In this document: positions 36,856 to 48,958 of the stretch, in pieces | Layout: each line of letters starts with the position of its first letter | How positions within the stretch are numbered: the first letter of the stretch is position 1 | Assembly (NCBI RefSeq): GCF_900324465.2 | Contig: NC_046627.1 | Span: 12,822,967-12,886,966 of the forward strand | Direction: 5' to 3' | DNA: 64,000 nucleotides | Source: Anabas testudineus | Lineage: Eukaryota; Chordata; Actinopteri; Anabantiformes; Anabantidae | Translations under genes and position numbers: made by a program | Notes under the pieces: model-generated | The model's database searches: none | The model's input: only the letters and a program-made list of their open reading frames with translations | What the model was told of the DNA's origin: nothing

Positions 36856-38344
36856 TTATTTTAAATCTATTCTCTGTCCTCTTCCTTTAGGTACATAGAC
36901 TGGGATACTGCACTTTTGTTTAATTTCAGTGTAATTTTCAGCAACATTTTCTCCAAGAGGACACTTTGTTTTGGGAAATGCCTCAAATGTTTTGTCACGA
37001 ATGCTCAGTTTATTATAGAGTTCCCCCAGTGTCCTGGTGTACATTTGTGTACCATTAAGTTCTTGGACATTTTTCCCCCAGTACGCACTGGCTATCCACT
37101 TGTTAAGGATCCCACTGTAACAGCAGAAAGTTGACCAGAGCACAGAAGGAACATTAACCCTGTTGTTTATTGTTTTTTTGCTGGGTTCTGCTCCGGTCAC
37201 TAGGTAGCCTTCACCATTACAGTACTTATCTAAGATACATTTGACACGCTCCTCCATTCTTCGCCAACTTCCTTGATTGAAAGAGGCAACTTGTGGAACA
37301 GCATTTGTAAGAGTGCATGTGGAAATTTTATCATCTCTGGTATCTGCATAAGAAAACGGAAATAAATGGCCTCTGTCATATCTTGTGTCTGTTTGATAAT
37401 CGTTGTTGCCGGCCTGGTTGTTGTACTCAGTTGTGATATTACAATCCTCCATATTTACATCATTCTCGACGTTTTCAAGCTGCAAAAGTTAAAAGTCAGT
37501 CAGTGGAACTGATATTGAATAAATAATAAATATGATTAAAACATTTACAGTTTTTGATTTTTACAAAGTTACTTACATTACAGTGGTTTATTGTTCTTAA
37601 TAATTTTCTTTTCTTTTTCTCTTTTATTCTTATTAATTAAAACACTGAATTAACAATCATCATATTACATTTTTCAATAAACATTTGTAGAAAAAAAACC
37701 CTGACTAAAGCAAAACAGAAATCATCTTACTAAAACAGTTAGTGTTTGTTAAAATATATACATTGATCAAGAAAATAATGATTTATCGCAATTAATTGCA
37801 TGGTGCAAATAAAATGGCCATTACTATATTTGTTTCATCCTTATATTTAACATTATAATTGTTCTCCCTATTGGACACTGAGGCTCTTTCTTCAGCTGTT
37901 AATGTTGGAAGGTTTACTCAGTGGTGCAGATTGTTGCATCACTATAACAAAAGATTTATGTTCCTATACTACTGTAAGAAAATAAAACAATGTGTTACAA
38001 AATTTTATAATAAATACCTGTGGCTCTATTTTCCAAAAACGTTCCGCTTGTCCCCCCTCTCCTCCTCTGTATTTGTAAGCAGAAAACACTGGGATCTTGT
38101 TCTTGGTGTCATAGAGCGTCACAAACCTTTTCTCGTCCCTGTAAGTCTGGCAGATGATTTTGTATCTGTTCTTTCCCTTGATTTTACTATTTTCCAAAAT
38201 GCCAGGAACCTGTGGGGGTTTATTAAGAAGAAACCCTTTACACTGAGACATCAACTCCACCAGTTTATTCTCTGTGGGACTGATGGACAGGAGGAGGAGG
38301 ACAGTGAGGGGCAGGAGACACCACATCTTCAGAGGAGTCATCAT
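36856..38344 (-). CDS. endod1-like: ENDOD1-like copy G, canonical active site
   Basis: Exon 1 is 38018-38344 (109 codons; one fewer than usual because NETPPQ is NKPPQ). Exon 2 is 36856-37479 after TTTTGCAG. The product is 316 aa. A signal peptide is followed by SQCKGFLLNKPPQVPGIL. The catalytic set is complete: YDRGHLFPFSY (His at about 147), STCTLTNAVPQ, FNQGSWRRMEERVK, then WSTFCCYS. It is compact, ending shortly after CSIPVYVPKGRGQRIDLK with no repeat tail. With D it is the best candidate for a working secreted nuclease of extracellular DNA/RNA. Its relatives L and M carry altered motifs. Confidence 0.92.
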
Positions 38345-38745
38345 CACACACTGTCAGAGGAGAAAACAGAGAATCATCAAATTTCCAAGTTTATTGTGTG
38401 ACTGCACATGAGGCTGTCTGTCTGATAAACCAATAAAACAAGAAGAGCTTAATTCTTTTGCTCGTGGTCATCTGTTTTCTCCTCCCATCATTTGTCCTTC
38501 TTAAAATAACAGATATGCTGTCTTTTAGAGTTACCACTCATTTTTTTCTGTTCTCTCCTGCTGCTGAATTTCAACCCTGTCTTTGCTTTATGTATCTTGT
38601 TGTTGTTTTTTATTTCTGTTCTCTTCTTTCTTTTTCTTAAATAATCAGTTAAACACAAATAAATAATCATAACTATCAAACTAACTAACTACAGTATGTT
38701 GAAATACAAATATACATACATTAATCAATAGTTGTAAAAACTTAC

Positions 38746-38844
38746 CTTCATGAATCTTCATGAAATCTTCTAAAAAGTCTTTAAACTGTGTAACTGAACC
38801 TCAGATATCAAGTGAAGCTGTTGAAGGAGGTCTGGTTTTTAAAT
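38746..38844 (-). promoter_or_regulatory. 5' non-coding exon and promoter of copy G
   Basis: The minus strand has TATA-like TTTAAAAA (38836-38843), then CCAGACCTCCTTCAACAGCT and a donor ATGAAG/GTAAGT at 38746. The segment from the TATA box upstream (38833-38910) is duplicated at 39319-39396. Confidence 0.55.
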
Positions 38845-39318
38845 TCGCTGGAGGGGCGTCCTCACTGTTGACAATTCCTTCCTCAAATAAACTGGTGTCT
38901 ACAGTATTTCCTCTGTAAACAGCTCTTCTCAGGTTACCCTCCCTCCTAATTCACTGTGGCATTTCCAGAGAAAACCATGTTTCTCTTGGCTACTCTGCTT
39001 TGCCAAGTACTGTAACCTAACAGTATTACTCTTAATGATTTCCACACTCCATAACCTCACTGTACTGCTTTGGGACACAGAAAGAGCTCTTTATTCACTT
39101 TCTTTATTTATTTTATGTGAGTCTTTACACTCCCATGAATATGTTACGTTCTTGCACAGTTTAAATGTTCTCACATTTGAGTATTTACAACTTGTCGCCT
39201 CCTCTGTTCTACTTCAGTAACAGAATAGATAACTACATGATCTTGTTGTGTCTGTGGATCAAAGACTTCACGCAGTCATTAAATGAAAGAAGATTATCTT
39301 AACCTGTCAAATGATCTT

Positions 39319-39396
39319 TGGTTTTTAAATTCGCTGGAGGGGCGTCCTCACTGTTGACAATTCCTTCCTCAAATAAACTGGTGTCTACAGTATTTC
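39319..39396. repeat. 78-bp exact copy of the copy G promoter flank
   Basis: Identical over 78 bp to 38833-38910 in direct orientation, and it abuts an L2 fragment on its right. The copy begins at the TATA-like element and runs upstream. The open frame of the L2 starts inside it. Confidence 0.95.
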
Positions 39397-41407
39397 TCGA
39401 TCTCGATCTCAGTGCAGCTTTCGACACCATTGACCATAGTATTCTCCTTCACAGACTAGAAAATGTTGTTGGAATTAGGGGAACGGCCCTCTCCTGGCTT
39501 AGGTCCTATTTGACTGATCGTTATCAGTATGTAGATCTAAATGGCGATTACTCCACATGCTCTCCAGTGGAGTTTGGTGTTCCACAGGGTTCAGTTTTAG
39601 GCCCCCTGCTTTTTTCCCTCTACATGCTTCCTCTGGGCAACATTATCCGTAAACATGGTATTAACTTTCATTGTTATGCTGACGACACACAGTTATATGT
39701 TTCATCAAAACCAGATAAGATCAAACTGCTTAATAAAGTTGAGCAATGTGTAAAGGATATACGAGACTGGATGCTAATTAACTTCCTTCTGCTAAATCCT
39801 GATAAGACAGAAGTACTAGTTATAGGATCATCTGCAGCTAGAAGCAAGATGTTAGACCACACCGTAACTCTAGATGGCCTTTCCGTTACATCTAGTGCTA
39901 CAGTCAAAGACCTTGGTGTGATTCTAGATTCCAGTCTTTCATTTGAAGCTCATGTAGATAATATCACCAGGACAGCTTTCTTTCACCTCAGAAATATTGC
40001 CAAGATAAGGAATATTTTGTCACTAAATGATGCAGAAAAATTAGTCCATGCTTTCATCACCTCTAGGTTGGACTACTGTAATGCCTTACTGTCTGGCTGT
40101 TCAACCAGGTGCATAAACAAGCTTCAGTTAGTTCAGAATGCAGCAGCGAGAGTCCTCACTCGAACCAGAAGATACGATCACATCTCGCCTATCTTATCTA
40201 CACTTCATTGGCTCCCCGTGAAATTTCGCATTGATTTTAAAATACTACTTTTGACATTTAAAGCATTAAATGGTCTTGCGCCGCGTTATCTAAGTGAACT
40301 GCTAGTGTCTTATGATCCACCACGCCTACTTCGCTCAAAGGATGCTGGCTGCCTGTCAGTACCTCGTATCCTAAAAACTACAGCTGGGGGCAGAGCTTTT
40401 TCTTACAAAGCCCCAAAGTTATGGAATAGCCTTCCAAATAGAGTTCGGGACTCAGACACAGTCTCAGTGTTTAAGTCTAGGCTGAAAACCTACCTATTTA
40501 GTCAAGCATTTGAGTAAATAGATCTGGGAAGGACTCATGGACGTAGAGCATTATGGTGAACTGGTATGTTTAGATGCTGTCTTCCCAACTCTCACTGATC
40601 ACTCGGGTTTGTTGATGGTGAAGTGTTTGGTTGCTCTACATCCCAGTGCGCCCTCATGTCTGTGTTTTCTTCTGAACCCACCCTTTTAGTTAGGCTGTCA
40701 TAATTAGTCCTGCCGGAGTCCCTGCTGCACTACACTAAATACACATTCACCTCAAACTTTATCTGACTGTGAATACAACTAACTGCAATCTCTCCTCTTC
40801 TCTCTCTGTCCCTCTCCCTCTCTCTTTTCCCTCTTCCTGTCTCTCTGTCGAGCTACACGTCATTCCACCCTTTGCCCTCTGGACCTGTCTGACTCATCCT
40901 GATGCCCAACTTCTGGCTGGAGATCTCGTCGCCTGGATCCACCGTTTGCCCTTTGGGATGCGTTTGGAGACTGGATTGGTCACAAGCTACTATGATGTCG
41001 GTCCCGGCCTCGGCGGACGTCGGAAGCTGTTTCTTGGAGCTCTCGACTCAACGCTCGATAGTCAAAGAATGGAACTAGTCTGCCTGCAATAACTAACTGG
41101 ACTCCATATTAACTTAAAAGACATTACCTGTTATACTGGACTGCTGCCTACACAGCATGTAATCACCCATATGAGGATGGGTTCCCTGTTGAGTCTGGTT
41201 CCTCTCAAGGTTTCTTCCTGTTGCCTTCTCAGGGAGTTTTTCCTTGCCACTGTCGCCCTCGGCTTGCTCATCAGGGACAATCACATTATTATGACTCATA
41301 CACATACACTGTTCATGTACTGTTCTTTGGTTGTGTAAAGCTGCTTTGTGACAATGTCAATTGTAAAAAGCGCTCTACAAATAAAATTGAATTGAATTGA
41401 ATTGAAT
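39397..41407 (+). mobile_element. L2-clade LINE, 5'-truncated, RT frame largely open
   Basis: The frame continues to 40517. It starts in the palm domain: FLDLDLSAAFDTIDHSILLH, GVPQGSVLGPLLFSLYMLPL, CYADDTQLYVSS (catalytic YADD-type box), then the thumb and C-terminal part ending RLKTYLFSQAFE. There is no endonuclease or RT N-terminus. The 3' UTR (40518-41407) ends CGCTCTACAAATAAAATTGA with (GAATT)n. A minus-strand copy of the same 3' end lies at 59684-59925. The sequence is distinct from the L2 at 30.4 kb. Confidence 0.85.
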
Positions 41408-42640
41408 CTTTGATCCACTAAGGGTGAGGACTGTGGTAACAGCAAAAAAACAAAAACAACTCATTCCGTCTTTAAATGTCAAGACCTTTAAATTACATAA
41501 ATGATTAATGTTAGTAAGTCAGGGTCAGTCAACAAAATAATATTTTTGGTAAATGTTATACAGCCCATAAACACTTGTTGACTAAGGAGTTGAAATGTTG
41601 TCTCCTTCATCAAACCCTGCTTTACCTTTCTGAGTCATCAGACAGTTTGATGTCTTTAAAAAGATTCATTCAAGTCATGGTTATCCCAAAAAACAACATG
41701 TTTGAGGTTACATCATGAAAACTATGATTAAATCCAACTAAAAAAGCATCACTGACTCAGGTTCAGGTTCAGGCTGTTCCTCCCACTCAGCCTCTCCATG
41801 GAGTCTATGATTGAGACCAGAGAAGCTGTTTAGCTGAATTCTTTATTATTACATCATGAGTTTTATTTTATGCCTTTTAAATACTCATAGGCTTCAAGTA
41901 CAAATTACTGGTAAGTAAGTGTGAAACAAAGAGGACATGACCACAAACCAGAAACAAAATACATAATTTAAGAAACTGCTGATGGACAAGGAGAAAAAAA
42001 AAGGCCAACAAACGACTGAATCTAATTAACTATGCATAAGAAAGTTTTTTAATTATTTCTATAATCTAATGCTGAGACTGCCCAGTTCCTCCTCTCCATC
42101 TCTCTCTGTAGCAGTGTGTGTTATTAGGCTACATTACACATATCAGAGCTGTGAAAGGACTTCAAATTGTTGAAGATTTGACTTTAGGTGAGCTCAAACT
42201 TTGGTGTTATTGTTTAATAAATTATATATGTGGTACTACTATAATTGTGAGTTGCTGTTTGTGGTTCTGAAGGTAAAGTAAACCAAATAAATAACCATTG
42301 TTCGACCTTCATTATTTTTTTTATTTTTGTCATTGAAATCTCTAAATGTATTAATAAACCATAAACACATTTCTGAATATTTTGAGACCACACTGTTCCT
42401 TCTCTTAAGAGTACATGTATTGTACAGTAGGAGAGAGGTTTCAGACACAGTGCAAAGCTTCTGTTAAGTTATTTGGAATAAAGTTGATGTGGTTCTTTTA
42501 CCTTTTACTTTTGTTTTGAACAAAGATCTGCTGTCACAAGGCAAAGCTGTTCCAAAATAGGTAGTTGATTAGAGATCAGGCCAGGGATTAATGTAGATAA
42601 CAACATCTTGGAGGAGGTGGGAGCAGCTACTGCTACATCT
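41408..42640. other. Gene-free stretch at the left edge of the inverted block
   Basis: No gene. TCTTTGATCCAC just after the L2 is the exact reverse complement of GTGGATCAAAGA at 39253, a possible trace of the inversion that flipped copies H and I. Otherwise AT-rich. Confidence 0.45.
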
Positions 42641-42648
42641 CCAGGGAG

Positions 42649-42738
42649 TATAAAAGGCAGATTCCTTCACAGTGATTAATAAAAGAGGACACTTAGATCG
42701 CCATTCTGTATTGGAAGATTTCATGAGACTCTGAGAAG
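42649..42738 (+). promoter_or_regulatory. TATA box and 5' exon of copy H
   Basis: TATAAAA at 42649-42655, then ATTCCTTCACAGTGATTAAT and TTTCATGAGACTCTGAGAAG followed by a donor GTGAGT at 42739. It resembles the promoters of C and G but in plus orientation. It faces pseudogene H. Confidence 0.55.
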
Positions 42739-43130
42739 GTGAGTTATTATAATAATTAATGCATGGGCATATGACAACATATTAAGAAGCTGCAACACAA
42801 CTAAATGTTAAGTGAGTCAGTCTAACATTTCATCATTAAACGTGTAGTGGCAAATGAAGCAAGCAAACGTTTGAAAAGTCTCCTTCCATGTTCTCATTTG
42901 TAAGTGCAACAATAACATCACTGTAGCTTCTGTTTACAGAAGTTAGCTAAACTCCTGTAGGATTGTTACTGTTTCTCTAAATTATAAATATGTTTATACA
43001 CATATTTTAACAGAACCCATTTTGGCATCTGCACAAACACACATTTAACAATTGTTGGGAAAACAACATAACATTTTAATCATATTTATTCAATATCAGT
43101 TCCACTGACTGAGTGTTTTAACTTTTGCAG

Positions 43131-43493
43131 CTTGAAAACAAGAACAATGATAATGTAAATATGGAGGATTGTGATATCAACTGTGTACAAGAACCAGGCC
43201 GGTGGTCAGCTTTCTGCTGTTACAGTAAGAACCTAAACAAGTGGATAGTGAGTGAGTACTGGGGGAAAAATGTCCAAAAAAAACTTAATGTTAAACAAAT
43301 GTACACCAGGAGACTGGAAGAACTCTATAATAAACTGAGCACCTGGAACCAAAGATTTGAGGCATTTCCCAAAACAAAGTGTCCTCTTAGAGAAACTGTA
43401 GCTGCATTTTACCCTCAAATAAATCAAAACTGCCACTGCCCAGTCCATGTTCCAGGAGCTGGAGGAATAAGAGAAACTCAAGGAGTAAAGTGA
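43131..43493 (+). pseudogene. ENDOD1-like copy H, exon 2 without the core
   Basis: After acceptor TTTTGCAG the frame reads LENKNNDNVNMEDCDIN and then jumps to EPGRWSAFCCYSKNLNKWIV. An in-frame deletion removes the whole DRGH to TLTN to FNxGSW core. The C-terminal half (FEAFPKTKCPLRETVAAFYP, then HVPGAGG) is like L and M. No exon 1 lies between the promoter at 42.65 kb and this exon. A 120-codon open frame remains but it has no signal peptide and no active site. Confidence 0.85.
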
Positions 43494-43780
43494 AAAAAAA
43501 GAGGGTTATTCGTCGACTTAGATTTTTCTTTCAGGAACAGCTTGACTTCTGACATATTCAGTCTGGTAATGATCTTTCTTTGTCTCTATTATTGATTCTG
43601 ATATCTGATTGGTTGGTATATATGTTGCTTTTACTCTAGTAAAATTTAGAGGCACTTGTACTTTTATGTTCCCCATTTGTATTTTTTACTCCAGTACATT
43701 TATTTGAAATATTAGACACAATTTTTTCTACACCATCATCATGTTGCAGTGGTGTACTTTGTATGTCTGATTATAATTTA
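43494..43780. other. 3' flank of copy H
   Basis: Aligns in reverse with the 3' flanks of G and L (AGGAACAGCTTGACTTCTGA). Confirms that a whole gene with its flank was inverted. Confidence 0.55.
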
Positions 43781-43784
43781 GTTT

Positions 43785-43872
43785 GTCCCTGCGTCAGTGC
43801 AGTGGCTTTTCATTGTTACTTTACCCTTTTTGTTTCGTACTTGTTTGTCCCATTCCCCCGTTTGTAACACCG
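43785..43872. mobile_element. Possible LTR fragment
   Basis: CTGCGTCAGTGCAGTGGCTT...GTTACTTT...CCCGTTTGTAACA resembles the 3' part of the solo LTRs at 12.3 and 60.4 kb. Short and diverged; uncertain. An old fossil. Confidence 0.35.
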
Positions 43873-44475
43873 TGAATGATCCTGCATAGATATAAAGATA
43901 ACCTTTAATACATGTTACTTTAAACTTCTGTTTTGTTGCAACTTCTTGTTTTTTATAACAGACGTGTGAAGATGAGTTTTTTCTTTGTAAAGCCAAAATA
44001 CTTCTTCTGAGTACAATGACTAATTATAATGTTCAATGCCAATGAGGGGGAAAAAGAAATTCTCATAGTTTGAGTCGAAGTTTAGTCAGAGACACTGAAC
44101 GAGGACGTTAAGAGATTCAGTGAAGAGACAGTTGTAATCAGGTTTCCTATTTCCTTCTTCTATTAAAAGTGTGGTGTGAACGATACAAAATATATTCAGT
44201 GGCTGGTATTCTTATATTTACACTGCAAATATTGGCATATTACATTAAACTGGCAAAGCTACTGCACTAGCAAAGCAGTAGCTTTGCAACAACAGTTAGT
44301 TGTTGAATGGTTTTATTTTCATTTTCTGCATTACATCCTTAAATCCAACTATTTGACCTCCGTCATTATCATTATGTCAGTCTACTGTATCTTTCATCTC
44401 ACTGCTACATTTGTTTTACAGCAGCTGTTACAAGGCAAAGAAATTTCCCCCTAATAAAGTTCTTTGAATGTTGAA
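43873..44475. other. Spacer between H and I
   Basis: No gene recognised. The stretch at about 44180-44420 (AGTGGCTGGTATTCTTATAT) aligns in reverse with 52260-52340, upstream of copy L, consistent with the inversion. Confidence 0.5.
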
Positions 44476-44479
44476 TAAT

Positions 44480-44566
44480 GTCATAAAACTACATCTGTGC
44501 AACTGTTCATGTGAGGATACAAAGTCTTGTTGGAGGTGGGACTCCAGTTTCACACCTCAGAGAGGT
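44480..44566 (+). promoter_or_regulatory. Damaged promoter/5' exon of copy I
   Basis: TGGAGGTGGGACTCCAGTTT then CACACCTC matches the L promoter flank (51795-51815, reverse). Here it jumps directly to a donor GAGAG/GTAAGT, so the TATA box and most of the 5' exon are deleted. Confidence 0.5.
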
Positions 44567-45065
44567 AAGTTTTTTTTATCTGTTTTTTTCTTGTTTTCTT
44601 TCATATTAATTTATAAACACATTTGCAGGCAGAGGCAATATAAAGCTGATCATTGTGGCAGTAAAGACTCTAAATCAGCTATTTTCTCTCTCTGTCTCTT
44701 CCACAGGTTTATGATTAAACCTGTGTTGTCTGGGTTAAACTCATATCACTTAAACCTCAGCCTCACTTGAACTCCTTTAGGACATTTACAGAGTGAAACA
44801 CAGTCAGAGTTTTTCCTATTTTCATAGGTTTTAAGTTGAAGATAAGTTTTTGAATATGTATAAATATAGTTACAATTGTTTCCAGTGTCATACTGAATCA
44901 GTTTGACAATCGTGTGACTTTTTAAAAAATATTTTCTTTTTAAACTCAAACACTACAACAAAATCCACTTTGATCTCTCAGTGAAGCAAATAAAAAACAA
45001 CTATGTTTTGTTTCGCCTAATTAACCTTAGATCAGACTCTTTGTTTTTTCCTCTGACAGTGTGTG

Positions 45066-46081
45066 ATGATGACTCCTCTGAAGATGTGGTGTCTCCTGCC
45101 GCTCGCTGTCCTCCTCCTCCTGTCCATCACTCCCACTGAGACTAAAGTGGTGCAGTCGATGTCAGAGTGTGAAGGGTTTCTTCTTGATGAAACTCCACCA
45201 AACATCCCAGGTGTCCTGGAGGACGGCAACATCCAGGACCAGAACAGATATAAAGTCATCTGCCAGACTTATAACGACACAAGAAGGTTTGTGACGCTGT
45301 ACACCAACAACAAGATCTCAGTGTTTTCTGCTAACAAGTACAGAGGAGAAGAAGCAGAGGGAAGACCTAAGAATGTCCCCTGGAAGATGGAGCCGCAAGT
45401 ACGTATGTATTTCTAATTAGTACCACTTAGTGAAATCAAGTCAGACTGAGTTAGGAAAAAAATCTAAACCTATAAACAAATATCTTTTTATTGTATCACT
45501 TAGATTCAGTATCACTGACTGTTTAAACTTTTGCAGCTTGAAGACACAAATGATGACAAAAACATGAAGGAAAGTAAAAAGCTTGTGTACCAGTACCAGG
45601 CAGTAATAATGATTAAATGTAAAGTAGTGACTGGAGCAAACCCTGGTACACAAACACTCAAAAGCAAAGACAAGGTTAATATACCTTCAATGCTCTGGTC
45701 GGCTTTCTGCTGTTAAAGTGACAAAGAGAACAAGTGGATAGTGAGTGCACACTGGGTCAACAACACTAAAGATGGCCCAGAATATCTGGGCCACCTTTGA
45801 AAGAACTCCAACAAGAACTGAGCACTGAAAACAAAACATTTCAGGTATTTCCTGGAACACAGTGTCCTCCCAACGAAACTGTTGCTAAGTATTATCCAGA
45901 GATTAATGAAGACTTTAAGAACAGAAATAGAGCAGAGCCTTGCCCACCTCAACCTACAACCACATCACCTCAACCTACAACCACATCACCTCAACCTACA
46001 ACCACATCACCCCAACCTACAACCACATCACCCCAGCCTACCCTCAAAACAGTTCCTGCTTCAGATCCTCCACAACATTGA
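45066..46081 (+). pseudogene. ENDOD1-like copy I, broken, PQPTTTS tail
   Basis: Exon 1 (45066-45398, 111 codons) is intact with signal peptide and SECEGFLLDETPPNIPGVL; its donor is CAA/GTACGT. Exon 2 starts at 45537 (LEDTNDDKNMKES) and lacks the DRGH/TLTN/FNxGSW core. A stop follows WSAFCC (TAC to TAA) and a frameshift near 45790 separates the rest (LKELQQELSTENKTFQVFPG, then PPNETVAKYYPEI). The tail holds four to five 21-bp repeats. Downstream, out of frame, is homology to the extended C-terminus of copy D. Upstream promoter sequence is also damaged. Confidence 0.85.
45946..46040 (+). repeat. 21-bp tail repeat encoding PQPTTTS
   Basis: Four and a half nearly identical units of CCTCAACCTACAACCACATC plus A in the tail of pseudogene I. 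This is another case of tail growth by in-frame tandem duplication. Confidence 0.9.
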
Positions 46082-46089
46082 TTTGTTCT

Positions 46090-46840
46090 ATTCAGACTAT
46101 TCAGAGCCAGGCTTCATGTATCAGGTCAAGGTCAGGTCAGCTATTGAACCCTTGATTAACTCAACCACACAAAATTATTACAAGAAACAATACAAAACAT
46201 TCTTGTTTAAAGTCTGTATTCATGTATTAATGTAACATTGCTCATGTATAACATTACAATATTATTACATTATAAAACGTATTGTGAACTAAGTGAAGGT
46301 CAACATATGTGTTCGCGTCTTGAAGCTAAAACTTTGTCCACGTAGGTATAATATGTACAGTCTTAACAGAAGAAGCAGTCAGACTTTATTAATGCATTCA
46401 GTTCTGGTCTTAGTGATTTCTTTTTTTTTTTTTTTTAGGTTGGCAAACAAGGATTAATGCAGAATAGACTTCCTATTGATATATGATGATATATTGATTA
46501 GATCATTATTAAATGTAAAAAATTTAGTTCTAACAAAATGGCTTAAATTTATAACTTACTATTTGATTCTTACATCTGTAATTATAAAGTTAACCTGGGT
46601 GCATTTTTCATGAATAAGGTAACGGTTAGTCCATAGTTGCACTGTTTTGCCATGTGCATGTAAACATAATTTGGTGTTAACCTGAACATAATATGCTATA
46701 ATAAAGTGTCTTAAACTACAAGCAGGATGCAGTATTTGGCAAGGCTGAGTTCTTACCTGCCGAGATTGTCATCCCACACAAAATACATGGTAAATGTACG
46801 GAACATAAATAGCCATGTCCTAATCTCAAAAAGTAAAACC
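46090..46840. other. Gene-free junction between inverted and direct blocks
   Basis: No exon 2 for copy J and no recognisable repeat apart from a T-run at about 46422-46437. The right breakpoint of the inverted block must lie here. Confidence 0.5.
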
Positions 46841-46843
46841 CAC

Positions 46844-47172
46844 CTGTGGTTCTATGTTCCAGTCGTTTGGAGATCTCTTCCATTCCTGTTCCCCTCTGTA
46901 CTTGTATTCAGAAAACACTGAGATCCTTTTTGCAGTGTCGTAGAGCGTCACAGACCTTGTCATGTTCTCGCACATGAGTTTATATCGATTCTGGTCCAGG
47001 ATTGTGTCGTCTAAGATGTCTGGGATCTGTGGTGGAGTTTCATTAAGAAAAAAACTCTGACACTCTGACACTCTGACATCGACTGAAAAACTTCAGTCTC
47101 TGTAGGAGTGACAAACAAAAAGAGGAGGACGGAGAAGGGCAGGAGACAACATATCTTTAGGGGAGTCATCAT
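46844..47172 (-). pseudogene. ENDOD1-like copy J, exon 1 only, F-type
   Basis: It starts MMTPLKICCLLPFSVLLFLF and resembles copy F throughout (YRGEQEWKRSPND). A 10-bp tandem duplication (CACTCTGACA twice near 47058-47077) shifts the frame after SECQS. The rest is open in another register (FFLNETPPQIPDILDDTILD). The donor CAG/GTGGGT remains, but no exon 2 follows. It keeps WNIEPQ, which F has lost at its exon end. Confidence 0.85.
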
Positions 47173-47323
47173 CACACACTGTCAGAGGAGGAAACAAAGA
47201 ATCATCAGGATTAATTTAGCAAAACAAAGCGGATGTTTTCACATTGTAGTTTTGGAATAGGGCAGAAACTGAACCAGTAAGAATGAGAAAATAGAAATTA
47301 TGCTAAGAACAAGAAAAACCTAC

Positions 47324-47444
47324 CTCCTTAGGGCCTCATCAAATGCTCCAAAATAGACAAAGTGTTGTTCTTTATTAATAAGAGTAACAAGTAAAACGTG
47401 TAACTGAACTTCAAATATTAAGTGAAGCTGTGAAGGGAGTCTGG

Positions 47445-47475
<31 letters not shown>

Positions 47476-47495
47476 CATTATCATATAGAGAGTAG
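47324..47495 (-). promoter_or_regulatory. Promoter of copy J with a microsatellite at the TATA box
   Basis: The 5' exon (donor AAGGAG/GTAGGT, ending 47324) and the CTTCACAGCTTCACTTAATA block match copy F. Where F has TATATAAA, J has about six ATTATC units (47445-47483), so the box is interrupted. Confidence 0.7.
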
Positions 47496-47689
47496 AGACG
47501 TGATAGTGAACTACTCCCACCTCCACTCAGATGTTTCTTTTGCAAGCCCCTGGAGTATTATCAAACTATTTCAACATTCAATTCAACTTTATTACTTAAT
47601 TCCTTTGACTTGTTACAGCTCCTCTACAAAGATGCAAAAATAAATTTAGCAGTAAACATTTCTCTGTGTGGTGTTTTGAAAATAAAAAA

Positions 47690-48925
47690 TGCTACAGCTT
47701 TTCAACCACAACATCAACTCCACCTTGTGAATATGAATCAGCATTCGCATGTTCAGGTACCTGTTGATTGAGGCCAGATTCATATTTCCCACATATTCAC
47801 CACAACATGAAACTCACCAGGTGGATTTAAAGTCGCCATGCACAGATGGAGCAGGTTTTCCTTTATCACCATGAACATTATAGTTTATTACTACACAGGG
47901 CCACCAACACCGTCTAAAGTTTGATGTATGAAAAATTTAAGAGAATTTATTTTATTCATCAGTTTTCTGTTAAACTGAATAAACATGTTGCAATTGACTT
48001 ACTTAATATTATATTTCATAATTAAAATGTACAGTCGATTACAAATGTAATAATCTGCTCATCATTTCATCATCCTGACAATTTACTGGAAAAATATTAA
48101 AATTTTTTGTATTTGTGTTGGTGTATTTCATCACAGCAGCTTCTGCATTTCTGTAAAGTAGGAAACTGTCTGTCCAGCATGTCCTGACAGTATCATAAGG
48201 TACAAGTACCTTTAAATTAAATGTAGTAGTAGTTCTGACTTTAACCTGTAGATGCCGACGTTGTATTGAAAGTCAAACTGTAAATTTTGTGTTTGAACCA
48301 AACTCCAATTTTATTAATGTGTATTTTATTAAGTATATAGTATAAGTAAGTATATAAATAGTACCATTGAGGTTTAATCTCTGTTTATGTGCTAACTTGC
48401 ATAAACATTATATTTGTATGTGTTTAACAGTATGTGAGTGCTGAGGAACTAATTCTAAAAACGATGTGCAAAAATTACAGCTTTCCTCGACATTTTAAAC
48501 CTGCTAAAGGGATTCGCTGAGAAACATTAGTGAGACCCAACACTGAGTAGTATTATTGTGCAGCTAGTGTAAAGTGACTGAAACACTCAAAAAGTTGTTC
48601 TCAAAGAGAAGAATTTACTTTTTCAGTTAGATACAAAGATCATACACAGCACAGCAGGGAGAGAACCAGAAAATCTATGACGAGCATTTACACTCTTTTC
48701 TCATATAAAGTAAGTTTCCTTCAAATGTAGACTAGAAAGTGCTACAGCCATAAAGTGAAACCGACATCTGAAATCAGATCTAAAACATCAGATCAGAATA
48801 AATCTGGAGTACTCCACCTCTGAGTCATGTCTGTTTTTAAGACATTGTCCCTTGTGTGCAGCGATTTCTCTGATTGTATTTAGAGGATATCTAATAGAGG
48901 ATATATAATAAGTTTCTCAGTTCTT

Positions 48926-48958
<33 letters not shown>

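Noticed and set aside
38488-38679. Short Lys-rich minus-strand frame in the copy G 5' intron
   Set aside because: Low complexity, and not conserved in the equivalent introns of L or M.
40769-41092. 107-codon frame after the L2 RT
   Set aside because: It lies in the 3' UTR of the L2 element; no known domain.
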